In this document: positions 29,691 through 38,557 of the stretch, piece after piece | Position numbering within the stretch: the first letter of the stretch is position 1 | Layout: each line of letters opens with the position of its first letter | DNA from: Turicibacter sp. | GTDB lineage: Bacteria; Bacillota_I; Bacilli_A; MOL361; Turicibacteraceae | Assembly (NCBI GenBank): GCA_009787345.1 | Contig: WRGF01000210.1 | Coordinates: 1 to 39,618, forward strand | DNA: 39,618 nucleotides | Direction of reading: 5' to 3' | Made by a program: the position numbers and the translations under genes | Notes under the pieces: model-generated | Told to the model about the DNA's origin: nothing | What the model saw: only the letters and a program-made list of their open reading frames with translations | The model's database searches: none

Positions 29691-30875
29691 TTACTCCTTA
29701 AGCAGCGGGAAGCGGGTAAATTCGTCAACGTTGAGGCGGGTCCAGGCGCGGGAGCCGAGGGCAAAGCCATAGGCAGCCGTGACCTTTTGCTCGTGTTTGA
29801 GGATGGGATGGGCAGATGCCGAAAATTTGGACATCAAAGGGACTGGCATCGTTTTCTTGACCCGGTTCAGGTAAATTCGCCCGGAAGTTGACATGCCGAG
29901 GATGCGGACATAAGGGACAGGCCTTTCAAGGCCGATGTTATTGATAAATTCCTGGGTCGTCCCCGTCAGGATGTGGGCACAGATACGCTGCAACCGGGTA
30001 CGGGTATACCGCTTCGTTTTCACAAGGCCCAAAAATTCCTCGAAATCCATGGCGCGCAGGGCATTTTCATAAAAGCGGTTTTCCAGTCCTTCTTTCATGT
30101 CATGGATTTTCCTAAGCCCTTCAATGCCTAAGGTCAGGATGTTTTGGCGAAGTGCTTGGAAATAGGGCTCCCAGCTTAACACGGCACCATCGGCTTCCAA
30201 CTTGGCGAGCACCGTTTCGGGGATGAAATCATGGACGGGGGCCTTGGCTGCCAAAAGGTTGCGGATGGCAGTCGCACTGGTGATGGACTGATGGGAAGGG
30301 GCCTGTTCCTGATAGTGGCTATGGAGGCGGGGAATGGTATCCACCTCCATCGGGTAACCCAGTTCCCGGTTGGCACGTATGTATTGTATGCCGAGCGTGT
30401 TGTTGGGCAGCTGGTCCATCTCGCCATAAGTCCCCATCTGGGCCAAGGCCATGGACTGGGCCCGGGGTACGTTATAGCCTAAATCAACGTATTGGCGCAG
30501 CTTTTCCTGGAATTCATGGGATGCGGTCAGGTTCTCCAGTCCGCAAAGCTGTGAAATATTGCCGCTTTCAGAACCAAATACTAGGCATTCCACCTGTAAA
30601 TGTGATAAAATAGAAACTGCTCCCCGCGCAAATATTTCCCCTTGCTGGACCCCGTAGGCGTAAGGAAGCTCGACCACGAGGTCGATGCCCTGGTCAAGGG
30701 CCATCTTGGCCCGGCTCCATTTATCGGCAATGGCAGGTTCGCCACGCTGGGTAAATTGGCCGCTCATGACCGCAATGACCGTATCGGCCCCAGATTTTTT
30801 CTTGCTTTCTATCAAGTGGTGGAGATGGCCGTTATGAAACGGGTTGTACTCTACGATGAGGCCAAGTGCCTTCAT
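29691..30875 (-). CDS. tmcAL: tRNA(Met) cytidine acetate ligase TmcAL (YlbM)
   Basis: 394 aa. The nucleotidyltransferase motif HNGH (14-17) stands in LGLIVEYNPFHNGHLHHL. SGQFTQRGEPA and a late KRYTRTRLQRICAHIL are also conserved. TmcAL makes acetyl-AMP from acetate and ATP and acetylates C34 of elongator tRNA-Met. It is divergent from yceD-rpmF, exactly as ylbM is from ylbN-rpmF in Bacillus. AGGAGG precedes the start. Confidence 0.93.
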   Translation of the reverse strand: MKALGLIVEYNPFHNGHLHHLIESKKKSGADTVIAVMSGQFTQRGEPAIADKWSRAKMALDQGIDLVVELPYAYGVQQGEIFARGAVSILSHLQVECLVFGSESGNISQLCGLENLTASHEFQEKLRQYVDLGYNVPRAQSMALAQMGTYGEMDQLPNNTLGIQYIRANRELGYPMEVDTIPRLHSHYQEQAPSHQSITSATAIRNLLAAKAPVHDFIPETVLAKLEADGAVLSWEPYFQALRQNILTLGIEGLRKIHDMKEGLENRFYENALRAMDFEEFLGLVKTKRYTRTRLQRICAHILTGTTQEFINNIGLERPVPYVRILGMSTSGRIYLNRVKKTMPVPLMSKFSASAHPILKHEQKVTAAYGFALGSRAWTRLNVDEFTRFPLLKE

Positions 30876-31012
30876 AAATGACCTCCTTGCATGGCCGGCT
30901 GGGCCATTGAACAGATTTCTAATTTATTATAGCAGAATTTCTGGAATATAACGAGCCATGTGGGGAGAGAATAAAGAAAACCAGGCGGTTTGGGAGTTTT
31001 TTTAAACATGTG

Positions 31013-31041
31013 TTGACAGGCGATGCAAAATTTTGTATAAT
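31013..31041 (+). promoter_or_regulatory. Consensus sigma-A promoter of yceD-rpmF
   Basis: TTGACA (31013-31018), exactly 17 bp, TATAAT (31036-31041): both hexamers are perfect, as fits a ribosomal protein gene. Confidence 0.93.
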
Positions 31042-31070
31042 AAAGGCTGTTGCAATTAGAGGTGATTGTG

Positions 31071-31589
31071 ATGAAATGGGCGATTGCTCAACTGATAAAA
31101 CAAGGTTCCGAGGTATTTGAAGTCCATGAAACCGTGGATTTTTCAAAACTTCTGAAGCCAAATGACGAAATCCGGCATATTTCCCCTGTGAAAGTGGATG
31201 GTACAGGGCAGCTCCAAGGCAAGAAAGTGGTGTTCAACCTTCACATCGAAGGCGAGATGACACTAGGCTGTGCCTTGACGCTTGACGATGTACCCTATCC
31301 TTTTGAAGCGGATTTATTTGAAATCTTCGTCCTTGACAGCGAAGCATACGATGAGGAAACCGATGACATCTTAGTGACATCGACAGTCCTTGAGCTGGCA
31401 CCTGTCATTTGGCAAAACATCTATTTGCAAAAACCTTTGCGGGTTGTAAAAGATGGGGCATATGAAGAATTAAAAAAACAGGGCATCGAACTTGAATCGG
31501 AAGAGGACCTTTTAACCGAGGCTACATCTGAGGAACGGGTCGATCCCCGCTTGGCTGTTTTATCCAAACTGCTGGGTGACAAAGAATAA
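31071..31589 (+). CDS. YceD/DUF177-family protein
   Basis: 172 aa. The family block LTLDDVPYPFEADLFEIFVLD follows CALTL and precedes the acidic VLELAPVIWQNIYLQKPLR segment. YceD is nearly always encoded before rpmF and is linked to 23S rRNA accumulation and ribosome assembly. ATG 31071 has GAGGTG ahead; a TTG at 31050 is less likely. The C-terminal LAVLSKLL is the usual family end. Confidence 0.9.
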   Translation: MKWAIAQLIKQGSEVFEVHETVDFSKLLKPNDEIRHISPVKVDGTGQLQGKKVVFNLHIEGEMTLGCALTLDDVPYPFEADLFEIFVLDSEAYDEETDDILVTSTVLELAPVIWQNIYLQKPLRVVKDGAYEELKKQGIELESEEDLLTEATSEERVDPRLAVLSKLLGDKE

Positions 31590-31640
31590 GGCCTTTAGGC
31601 TTTGCCTGATGGTATATAACCTTAACTAGGAGGTGTCGAA

Positions 31641-31820
31641 ATGGCTGTACCACAAAGAAGAACATCTAAAACTGCGAAGCGCAAGCGTCGTACTCACTTC
31701 AAACTTGAAGTCCCAGGTATGGTTGCCTGCCCAAGCTGTGGTGAAATGAAATTGTCTCACCGTATCTGTCCGGCATGTGGATCTTATAAAGGACGCGAAG
31801 TCCTAAAAACTGCTGAATAA
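31641..31820 (+). CDS. rpmF: 50S ribosomal protein L32
   Basis: 59 aa: [21 protein letters not shown] and the zinc ribbon CPSC ... CPAC (a Cys4 type). L32 sits near the peptide exit region of the 50S subunit. AGGAGGTG precedes ATG 31641. The Cys+ form binds zinc; some Bacilli also have a zinc-free copy, not seen here. Confidence 0.97.
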   Translation: MAVPQRRTSKTAKRKRRTHFKLEVPGMVACPSCGEMKLSHRICPACGSYKGREVLKTAE

Positions 31821-31821
31821 T

Positions 31822-31849
31822 TTTTGTTAATGGGGCCCCATTAACAAAA
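31822..31849. repeat. 28-bp perfect palindrome after rpmF
   Basis: TTTTGTTAATGGGG joined directly to its reverse complement, with no spacer. It begins one base after the rpmF stop codon, just ahead of the terminator. Confidence 0.92.
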
Positions 31850-31851
31850 GC

Positions 31852-31877
31852 AAACCAGAGCGCTGCTCTGGTTTTTT
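31852..31877 (+). terminator. Intrinsic terminator of yceD-rpmF
   Basis: AAACCAGAGC (31852-31861), loop GCT, GCTCTGGTTT (31865-31874), then T residues. Confidence 0.95.
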
Positions 31878-32002
31878 TGCGTCTATCGACCCCACTTCCC
31901 AATTGGCAACATGCTTTATCGTTCATTTTCCCGCAAAAAGCCATATTTTTTGGAATTTAAGCCAAATTCGTCGAATATGCTTTTACGAGGAGGCGATTTA
32001 GA

Positions 32003-33814
32003 ATGGCTCAAATGACAAGATGCGCCCGGTGCGGGGCATTTCGCTGCCCGTGCCTGGATTCATGCGGTTGCAGCCGCAATTGCAACTGCCAGTGGGACCC
32101 GGTTACCGGACGGGTGCCGGACCGGGTATACATGGACGGTGCCCCACAAGGCCGCCAGGGCAGTATGCAAGTAAGGTCCAACTATGGGGAAAGTACTTTT
32201 AGTGGGAATGTACTGACACCCAAAAAGGTAGAATCAGGATTTTCCCGGTATGAGGAAAAACCAAATTATCAACATCCTATGGGAGGAAACGTAGGAGGGC
32301 TTAGCTACCATCAGCCCCAAAGCCAGCCGCAGAGCCAACAAGCAGCCGCAGCTGCTGGAAAAACCGTTGTTGGGCCAACCGGCCCCCAAGGCGCCCAGGG
32401 GCCGATGGGCCCTAAAGGCGACACGGGACCGGCCGGTGCCGCCGGAAGCATCGGCATCCTTGCGGGATGCTACGATTCATTGGATGAATTAAAAGCGAAG
32501 CAGGTAAACCCTGCTGCCGGAAAATTCTTCTTGGTCAATCGGGAAATCTTCTTTTGGGATGTCACCAAACATGGTTGGATGAGCGCAGGCTATTTTGATG
32601 GCAGCAATTGCTTAAAACAAGATCATGCGACCTTATTCAAAGCTGGGAAACAAGGGCCGATGGGTCCAGTTGGAAACCAAGGCCCTGTTGGTCCCCGGGG
32701 AGAAATAGGGCCTACTGGATCAACGGGGCCGCGCGGTCCTCAAGGATTTCCAGGGGAACCAGGAGTGCCGGGTATGACTGGCTCAATAGGGGAGAGAGGC
32801 CCGCGGGGGCATCAGGGGCCGCAAGGTTTTCCGGGTGAAAAAGGTATCCCAGGGATTCCTGGAGCCACGGGGCCGACGGGATCCATGGGGATGCAGGGAT
32901 TACCAGGATTTTCAGGTGCTACAGGGCCTACGGGTCCTATGGGTCCTATGGGTATGCAAGGAGCTCCAGGGATTTCAGGAGTAAAGGGGCCGACGGGATC
33001 CATGGGTATGCAAGGATTACCAGGGATTCCAGGAGCTACGGGGCCTATAGGTATGCAAGGGGCTCCAGGGATTTCAGGAGCTACGGGTCCTATGGGACCT
33101 ATGGGAATGCAAGGATTACCAGGGATTTCAGGAGCTACGGGGCCTATGGGACCTATGGGAATGCAAGGATTACCAGGGATTTCAGGAGCTACGGGGCCTA
33201 TGGGACCTATGGGAATGCAAGGATTATCAGGGATTCCAGGAGCTACAGGCCCTACGGGACCTACAGGAAAGCAAGGAGTTCCAGGCGCACCAGGAGTAGC
33301 GGGAACCCCTGGACCAATCGGTCATGCAGGGATACAAGGTCCAACAGGAGCCCAGGGAGTTGCGGGGCCGACTGGACCTGTGGGCGCTCCAGGAAAAGCG
33401 GCCGCCCATGCCCATTTTGAAAGTTTCGAAAATTCGGATTGCTCCAATGCGGTATTCGCAAGGGAGCAGATCATCGGCATCCGCTATGACGGAAAAGTCA
33501 TTTACCGCCGTGCGATGCACGGCTGCATTACCTGCGCAGCCAACCAAAATTCCATGTTGCTATTTGGCCAACCAAGCCCTAAGGCATCTCAAATTGTGGA
33601 TGTCGGCGGCGAATTCTCCATTGCCTGTTCCGATGCCTATACGCCTGCTTCCTTCACCAATATAGCCGTCCCCGGATGCGTCGAGTTGGGAAACCTGTGC
33701 GCATCAGCCTACGTCATCCGAAATTACGAAGGCCAGCTGGCTTTTATGAGCTGTTCAAGCGTCGAACGGGTCAATTGCCCGTACCACATCTGGGTCACAT
33801 ACTTAAAAGATTGA
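32003..33814 (+). CDS. Collagen-like protein with Cys-rich N-terminus, 603 aa
   Basis: CGAGGAGGC precedes ATG 32003. Residues 4-32 hold nine Cys in short pairs (CARC, CPC, CGC, CNC), a possible metal or cross-linking knot. A short Gly-X-Y block (about 123-147) is followed by a ~65-residue globular insert with two Cys. Then comes a long Gly-X-Y block (about 217-465) rich in GPTG/GPMG/GIPG. The C-terminal ~135 residues form a globular head with several Cys (SDCSN, HGCITC, CELGNLC-like). There is no Sec signal peptide or LPXTG anchor. Bacterial proteins of this plan occur on spore exosporium/coat filaments (BclA-like), and the spore-forming host fits; surface location is inferred. It is a single gene with its own terminator. 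Confidence 0.85.
   Translation: MAQMTRCARCGAFRCPCLDSCGCSRNCNCQWDPVTGRVPDRVYMDGAPQGRQGSMQVRSNYGESTFSGNVLTPKKVESGFSRYEEKPNYQHPMGGNVGGLSYHQPQSQPQSQQAAAAAGKTVVGPTGPQGAQGPMGPKGDTGPAGAAGSIGILAGCYDSLDELKAKQVNPAAGKFFLVNREIFFWDVTKHGWMSAGYFDGSNCLKQDHATLFKAGKQGPMGPVGNQGPVGPRGEIGPTGSTGPRGPQGFPGEPGVPGMTGSIGERGPRGHQGPQGFPGEKGIPGIPGATGPTGSMGMQGLPGFSGATGPTGPMGPMGMQGAPGISGVKGPTGSMGMQGLPGIPGATGPIGMQGAPGISGATGPMGPMGMQGLPGISGATGPMGPMGMQGLPGISGATGPMGPMGMQGLSGIPGATGPTGPTGKQGVPGAPGVAGTPGPIGHAGIQGPTGAQGVAGPTGPVGAPGKAAAHAHFESFENSDCSNAVFAREQIIGIRYDGKVIYRRAMHGCITCAANQNSMLLFGQPSPKASQIVDVGGEFSIACSDAYTPASFTNIAVPGCVELGNLCASAYVIRNYEGQLAFMSCSSVERVNCPYHIWVTYLKD
33077..33238 (+). repeat. Three 54-bp tandem repeats in the collagen region
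   Basis: Near-identical units start at 33077, 33131 and 33185; each encodes 18 residues (six Gly-X-Y triplets, GATGPMGPMGMQGLPGIS-type). Weaker copies lie before them. Copy number probably varies between strains. Confidence 0.9.
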
Positions 33815-33828
33815 CGAATATGGGAAAG

Positions 33829-33855
33829 CCGATCCGTTTTGGGTCGGTTTTTTTT
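33829..33855 (+). terminator. Intrinsic terminator of the collagen-like gene
   Basis: CCGATCC (33829-33835) pairs with GGGTCGG (33841-33847), one GU, loop GTTTT, followed by eight T. Confidence 0.88.
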
Positions 33856-33916
33856 CTTTACAAATGGGAATGATAAGAGTAAAATTCAAAGAGAAAGCAA
33901 GAAGGAGATGAACCCT

Positions 33917-34837
33917 ATGAAAAAAATCGACATTGGCAAAAGCGGCCTGAAGGCTTCAGAAATCGCACTAGGATGCATGAGGATGGCGGGGCTAGAAGTG
34001 GCGGATGCTGCTAAAAGCATTTCGGCTTCCCTAGAAAATGGGATTGACCTGTTTGACCATGCCGATATTTACGGCGGCGGGAAATCTGAAGAAATATTTG
34101 CTAAGGCCATCAGGGAACTGGGCGTCAAGCGGGAAAACATCATCGTAGAAACCAAATGCGGGATCAGGCCGGGCATTTCCTTTGACTTTTCCAAGGAACA
34201 TATCATCGGCTCCGTTGAAAACAGCCTGAAGCGCCTGGAGATGGACTACGTCGACCTATTGGCACTCCACCGCCCCGATACCCTCATAGAACCTGAAATC
34301 GTGGCTGAGGCCTTTTCAGAGCTTCATGGCCGGGGACTAGTCCACCACTTCGGCGTCAGCAACCAGACACCGGGCCAGATGGCCCTATTGCAAAAATACA
34401 GCGACCAAAAACTGACTGTCAACCAATTGCAGTTTAGCGTGATGCATACCGGCATGATCGACGCCGGCCTCAATGCCAACATGACCAATGACCCTTCCGT
34501 CAACCGGGATGGGGGCATCTTGGATTACTGCCGCTTGCATGACGTGACGATCCAGGCGTGGTCACCTTATCAATACGGTTTCTTTGAAGGGGTGTTCCTG
34601 GGGAATGAAAAATTCCCTGAAGTAAACAAGGCCATCGATAAAATCGCCAAAAAATACGGCGTGACCAATACAGCCATTGCTACAGCCTGGATCCTTCGCC
34701 ATCCTGCAAAAATCCAAACGGTAGTCGGTTCCATGAACCCTAAGCGCCTGGCTGAAATTGCAGCTGGTTCTAAAATTGCCCTGACACGTGAAGAATGGTA
34801 CGAAATCTATATGGCTGCCGGCAACGTATTGCCTTAA
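33917..34837 (+). CDS. Aldo/keto reductase (YdhF/YcsN type), 306 aa
   Basis: AAGGAG lies about 8 bases before ATG 33917. The catalytic tetrad is visible: D47 and Y52 in FDHADIYGG, K80 in ETKCG and H118 in LALHRPD. The NADPH-binding end is VVGSMNPKRLAEI. The SNQTP and QLQFSVMH segments match the YdhF-like oxidoreductase branch. It reduces carbonyl compounds; the substrate is unknown. The next gene follows after 30 bases and may be co-transcribed. Confidence 0.92.
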   Translation: MKKIDIGKSGLKASEIALGCMRMAGLEVADAAKSISASLENGIDLFDHADIYGGGKSEEIFAKAIRELGVKRENIIVETKCGIRPGISFDFSKEHIIGSVENSLKRLEMDYVDLLALHRPDTLIEPEIVAEAFSELHGRGLVHHFGVSNQTPGQMALLQKYSDQKLTVNQLQFSVMHTGMIDAGLNANMTNDPSVNRDGGILDYCRLHDVTIQAWSPYQYGFFEGVFLGNEKFPEVNKAIDKIAKKYGVTNTAIATAWILRHPAKIQTVVGSMNPKRLAEIAAGSKIALTREEWYEIYMAAGNVLP

Positions 34838-34867
34838 AGAAAACTGGCCATACCGAAGGGAGACATT

Positions 34868-35749
34868 ATGGAAAAACTCATACAAGAAATAGCGTCAAAA
34901 GCACTAAACCTGAAAAAAGAAGAAGTGAAAATTTCCCACCGCCTGATGGGGGGCATGTCAAACCTGATGTACGTCGCCGAGGCTGCGGGGGAAAAATACA
35001 CCGTGCGCATCCCTGGGAAAAACGCAGAAGCCTTCGTGGACCGCGTCGAGGAAAAGGCCAACATCGCCATCGTCGAGCCGTTGGGGATCAACAATGAAAC
35101 CTTATTCTTGGATACGGCAACCGGTTATAAAGTTGCCAAATTCGTGGAAGGGACGCCTATCGGGGAATTAACCGACAAAGTGGGGAAACTTCCGGAAATT
35201 GCCTCCCTGCTCAAAAAACTCCATGGGTCGGGGCTGAACGCGGACAAAGATTATGCACCATATGAGCGCCTGGCTGCTTACGAAGCCCTGGTTAGGGAAA
35301 AAGGGGTGGAACACAGCCCGCGTTATGAGGCACTAAAGGATGAATTCCTGACTTACCGGCCACTCCTTGATGCAGCCGAAAAGGTCATCTGCCATAATGA
35401 CAGCCAAGTTTCCAACATGGTCGTTTCCGGGGAAAAAACTTATTTGCTGGACTGGGAATTTGCGGGGCAAAACGATCCGCTATACGACGTGGCTTGCGTA
35501 GGGAACCAGGATTTCTCCCTCGCTGAGGAATTTTTGCCCATTTATTTGGGACGCAAACCAACTGATGAGGAATGGCGCCGCCTTTATGCTTGGCGGGCAT
35601 TCCAGTGCCTCCAATGGCACAATGTAGCATTATTCAAGGACCTCATCGGGCTTAGCGCCGACTTAGGGATAGACTTCAACAAGGTGGCTGCGGCTTATCT
35701 TGATAAGGCGGAAGGATTTTTGAAGCAGGCGCGTGAGGCCCGTGCTTGA
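34868..35749 (+). CDS. Phosphotransferase of the choline kinase/APH family, 293 aa
   Basis: A protein-kinase-like small-molecule kinase. The glycine-containing N-lobe reads HRLMGGMSNLMYVAEAAGEKYTVRIPG. The catalytic loop is CHNDSQVSNMV (D for the base, N for metal), and the metal-binding DWE is in YLLDWEFAGQNDPLYDVA. The last segment resembles LicA choline kinases and choline/ethanolamine kinases more than aminoglycoside enzymes, so phosphorylation of choline, ethanolamine or a sugar is likely. A ribosome site AAGGGAG precedes the ATG. It overlaps the upstream extension of the M15 peptidase frame. Confidence 0.87.
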   Translation: MEKLIQEIASKALNLKKEEVKISHRLMGGMSNLMYVAEAAGEKYTVRIPGKNAEAFVDRVEEKANIAIVEPLGINNETLFLDTATGYKVAKFVEGTPIGELTDKVGKLPEIASLLKKLHGSGLNADKDYAPYERLAAYEALVREKGVEHSPRYEALKDEFLTYRPLLDAAEKVICHNDSQVSNMVVSGEKTYLLDWEFAGQNDPLYDVACVGNQDFSLAEEFLPIYLGRKPTDEEWRRLYAWRAFQCLQWHNVALFKDLIGLSADLGIDFNKVAAAYLDKAEGFLKQAREARA

Positions 35750-35843
35750 TTTTTTCATACCCGTGCCCGACTTGCCATATACTTTCATAAATGCCCAAAA
35801 TGCCATTCAAGATTTATCACAGGGAGGGGAGGGGGTGGACGTA

Positions 35844-36425
35844 ATGGAACATTTTTTTAGCCAGTCATTGGAAGAGCGTTTTGGCCCGGGGTACGCCGGC
35901 CGGGTCTACACAGATGCCAAGGTCATGCCCCATGAAAAGCTGCGTTACCTCTCGGTGGTGCATGTTGGATTCGATGGGAAAGACCATTTAGGCGAACTGA
36001 TAGTCCATGAGGAACTAGCACTGGAGGTCCTGGATATTTTTAGGGAACTATATGACCTCCGCTTTCCCATCGAAAAAATACAGCTTGTTAGTGAATATGG
36101 CTATAGTGACGATTTGTCAATGGCTGACAACAATTCAAGCGGCTTTAATTTTCGAAAGGTGGCTGAGACGGACCAGTTGTCGGAGCATGCCTTTGGGCGT
36201 GCTATCGACATCAACCCGCAAATCAACCCCTACATTCTCGCAAGCGGGGAAGTGCTGCCGCCAAGCAGCCTTGCTTATTTGGACCGGGAGTCGCACGCAC
36301 CGGGCAAGATTTTGGAAGGTTCCCCCATTCTTGAGGTCTTTGGGAAGCGGGGGTGGTTTTGGGGTGGGGACTGGACCCACATAAAGGATTATCACCACTT
36401 TGAGAAGCCAGCTGCATGGGATTGA
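35844..36425 (+). CDS. M15-family peptidoglycan peptidase (D-Ala-D-Ala carboxypeptidase/endopeptidase-like)
   Basis: 193 aa from ATG 35844, which follows GGGAGGGG; the frame is open back to GTG 35733, overlapping the kinase gene by 17 bases, so a longer form is possible. The zinc site is HAFGRAIDINP (His and Asp) and the final WGGDWTHIKDYHHFE, the classic WGGxW-x4-D-x2-HFE end. YLSVVHVGFDGKDHLGELIVHEELA and NNSSGFNFR are conserved blocks of the M15C/Peptidase_M15_4 group. It would cut peptide stems of the cell wall. No signal peptide is seen with either start, so its export route is unclear. Confidence 0.85.
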   Translation: MEHFFSQSLEERFGPGYAGRVYTDAKVMPHEKLRYLSVVHVGFDGKDHLGELIVHEELALEVLDIFRELYDLRFPIEKIQLVSEYGYSDDLSMADNNSSGFNFRKVAETDQLSEHAFGRAIDINPQINPYILASGEVLPPSSLAYLDRESHAPGKILEGSPILEVFGKRGWFWGGDWTHIKDYHHFEKPAAWD

Positions 36426-36437
36426 CCAAATAGGCTG

Positions 36438-36471
36438 AAAGGCCGCTGCAAAAAATTGCGGCGGCCTTTTT
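36438..36471 (+). terminator. Intrinsic terminator after the M15 gene
   Basis: AAAGGCCGCTGCAA (36438-36451) pairs with 36456-36469 with one GU pair and a 4-nt loop, followed by T residues. Confidence 0.92.
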
Positions 36472-36530
36472 ACATAGGGCAGGGGATATTGCCCATACTA
36501 ATCCGAGACGATTTTTTTAGGAGGGAAAGT

Positions 36531-38510
36531 ATGTTTGAGACCATTTTAGTTATTTTCCTCATTATTTTGCTGTCCAACGTCGCCGCCCGTTTTATCCCCA
36601 TCTTGTCGGTGCCCATCATCCAGGTGATGATGGGAGCGGCCATGATCATGTCAAATCCCCATCTTCACCTGAACTTGGATTCCCATCTTTTTATGCTGAT
36701 TTTCATTGGGCCCCTTTTATTCAACGATGGGATGCATGCTAATAAAAGGCATCTTTGGCATAAGCGAAAAGCCATTTTAGCCATGGCCTTTAGTTTGGTG
36801 CTCATCACCGTCCTCGGGATTGGTGTCCTAATCCATGCCCTGTTGCCGGATTTGAGCCTTCCCATCTCTTTTGCCCTGGCGGCCGCCCTCTCGCCAACGG
36901 ATTATGTAGCAGTCAGCTCCTTGTCTAAAAAAATTGATTTGCCGGCGAGCATCTCCCCCATAATTGAAGGCGAAGGGCTTATCAATGATGCGACGGGGCT
37001 TGTTTCCTTTAAATTTGCTTTGGGGGCTGCCCTGAGCGGGGTGTTTTCCATTTGGCAGGCTGAAGTTAGTTTTTTAGTGGTGGCATTTGGCGGGATTGCC
37101 GTCGGCTCGTTGATCCAATTGATTATTTTCAAGGTTGAAAATTTTATATCGGGCCTTGGGATGGAAGACCTTGCGATTGAAGCGCTGCTGCACCTGTTAA
37201 GCCCCTTCATCATCTATTTTGTTTCTGAAGAGGTTTTTGATTTTTCCGGGGTTTTGGCAGTGGTCGCAGCGGGGATGCTTTATACCTTCTTGAAAAAACA
37301 CCATGTGAGCAAAAACCAAAAAATTAGCGAGATGACCGATAATATCTGGACGGTCTTGGTGGTCATCCTCAATGGGCTCGTATTTACCATCGTCGGCATC
37401 AACCTGCCAGCCATTATCCGGGAATACTTGATTTACGGGCGCCCTTTAGTGCGGGATATGGTTAATGTCATCATTATTAGCATAAGCCTGTACGTCCTGA
37501 GGTTTTTATGGGTCCTTTTTATTTATAATGGCAACTTGGAGAAATCAGGGACGAAAAAACATCGGGTCAATACGAAAGAAGCAGTTTTAACAACCCTTTC
37601 AGGGGTCCGGGGAGCTGTTACCCTAGCGACCGTCCTCTCAGTCCCGGTTGGACTCGGCAAGGCTTCGGGCTTTCCTGTGCGGGAACTCCTGTTATTTTAC
37701 GCCGTCGGGGTCATCGCCATCACCATGTTGGTCGCCACCCTGCTATTGCCTAAGCTCGCGAAAAAAGATGCCGCCATGGAAGAAGGGTTCAACGAAAAAT
37801 TCCGCAAATCCCAAATTGCGGTCTGGAAGGAAACCATTGTCGAACTCCAGCATGAAAACAACGGAAATGTCTACATCCAGGCCCTTATCAGCGAGTACCG
37901 CTCCCAAATCTTCAAGATTAAAGAAGCCCAAACGACCTTCGGTGCCGTTTTATTTACCTGCCGGGAGGATCGTTTGCTAAAACTCGAACTCCTCCAATTA
38001 GAAAAATCCCATACCGAGCAGTTGGTACGGGACGGGGAAGTTTCCATTGCTTTAGGGTATTCCTATATCCAGGTCCTGGAACGGAAGATGTCCCTTATCT
38101 CGAAATCTTCCAAGTATAAGGCATACGCTAAAAAAATTGGGAAGTCAGTGGGGTTTTTCAAAACGGCGGCGGGAGCCAAGCGACGGGACCAGATCATGCA
38201 GTACCATGGTCTTGGCTATAAGAATGGCCAATACCTCATCGGTTGGCTAAAAGATAATTTGACCGCTGAAAATGCCTTCCTGTATAAAAAATACATCCAA
38301 TACTATGAATCCACCCGAATCCTGCCAAATGACATGATGAAAAGCCAGTTTAATTCCCGGGAGATGAAGAAATACAAAGTCAAATCCCTCCAAATCGAAC
38401 GAAATACCATCCAGCATTTTTATGAAGAGGGCAAGATCAACTGGAACATTGCTTCAACCCTTCGGAAAAACCTGAATTATTCCGAAGCGGAAATCCTACG
38501 GGAAAGCTGA
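36531..38510 (+). CDS. CPA1-family Na+(K+)/H+ antiporter (NhaK/NhaP-like), 659 aa
   Basis: AGGAGGG precedes ATG 36531. About 12 membrane segments occupy residues 1-410. The family marks are LLFNDGMHA, ALSPTDYVAVSS, EGEGLINDATGLV (the ND ion-binding pair) and SGVRGAVTLATVLS. The last ~245 residues are cytoplasmic, charged and helical (for example ELQHENNGNVYIQALISEYRSQIF), as in NhaK-type antiporters, and probably regulate transport. It exports Na+ or K+ in exchange for protons, serving pH and salt balance. A 16-bp-plus terminator follows, shared with ispH. Confidence 0.92.
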   Translation: MFETILVIFLIILLSNVAARFIPILSVPIIQVMMGAAMIMSNPHLHLNLDSHLFMLIFIGPLLFNDGMHANKRHLWHKRKAILAMAFSLVLITVLGIGVLIHALLPDLSLPISFALAAALSPTDYVAVSSLSKKIDLPASISPIIEGEGLINDATGLVSFKFALGAALSGVFSIWQAEVSFLVVAFGGIAVGSLIQLIIFKVENFISGLGMEDLAIEALLHLLSPFIIYFVSEEVFDFSGVLAVVAAGMLYTFLKKHHVSKNQKISEMTDNIWTVLVVILNGLVFTIVGINLPAIIREYLIYGRPLVRDMVNVIIISISLYVLRFLWVLFIYNGNLEKSGTKKHRVNTKEAVLTTLSGVRGAVTLATVLSVPVGLGKASGFPVRELLLFYAVGVIAITMLVATLLLPKLAKKDAAMEEGFNEKFRKSQIAVWKETIVELQHENNGNVYIQALISEYRSQIFKIKEAQTTFGAVLFTCREDRLLKLELLQLEKSHTEQLVRDGEVSIALGYSYIQVLERKMSLISKSSKYKAYAKKIGKSVGFFKTAAGAKRRDQIMQYHGLGYKNGQYLIGWLKDNLTAENAFLYKKYIQYYESTRILPNDMMKSQFNSREMKKYKVKSLQIERNTIQHFYEEGKINWNIASTLRKNLNYSEAEILRES

Positions 38511-38514
38511 CCGG

Positions 38515-38557
38515 AAAAAAGAGGGGCAAATGCAACCCGCATTTGCCCCTCTTTTTT
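38515..38557. terminator. Bidirectional terminator between the antiporter gene and ispH
   Basis: GAGGGGCAAATGC pairs perfectly with GCATTTGCCCCTC around AACCC, with six A before and eight T after. Confidence 0.95.

Noticed and set aside
32812-33003. CRISPR-like repeats or antisense Gly/Pro ORF in the 32.8-33.3 kb repeats
   Set aside because: The repeats encode Gly-X-Y triplets in frame without unique spacers; the antisense frame is a mirror effect.
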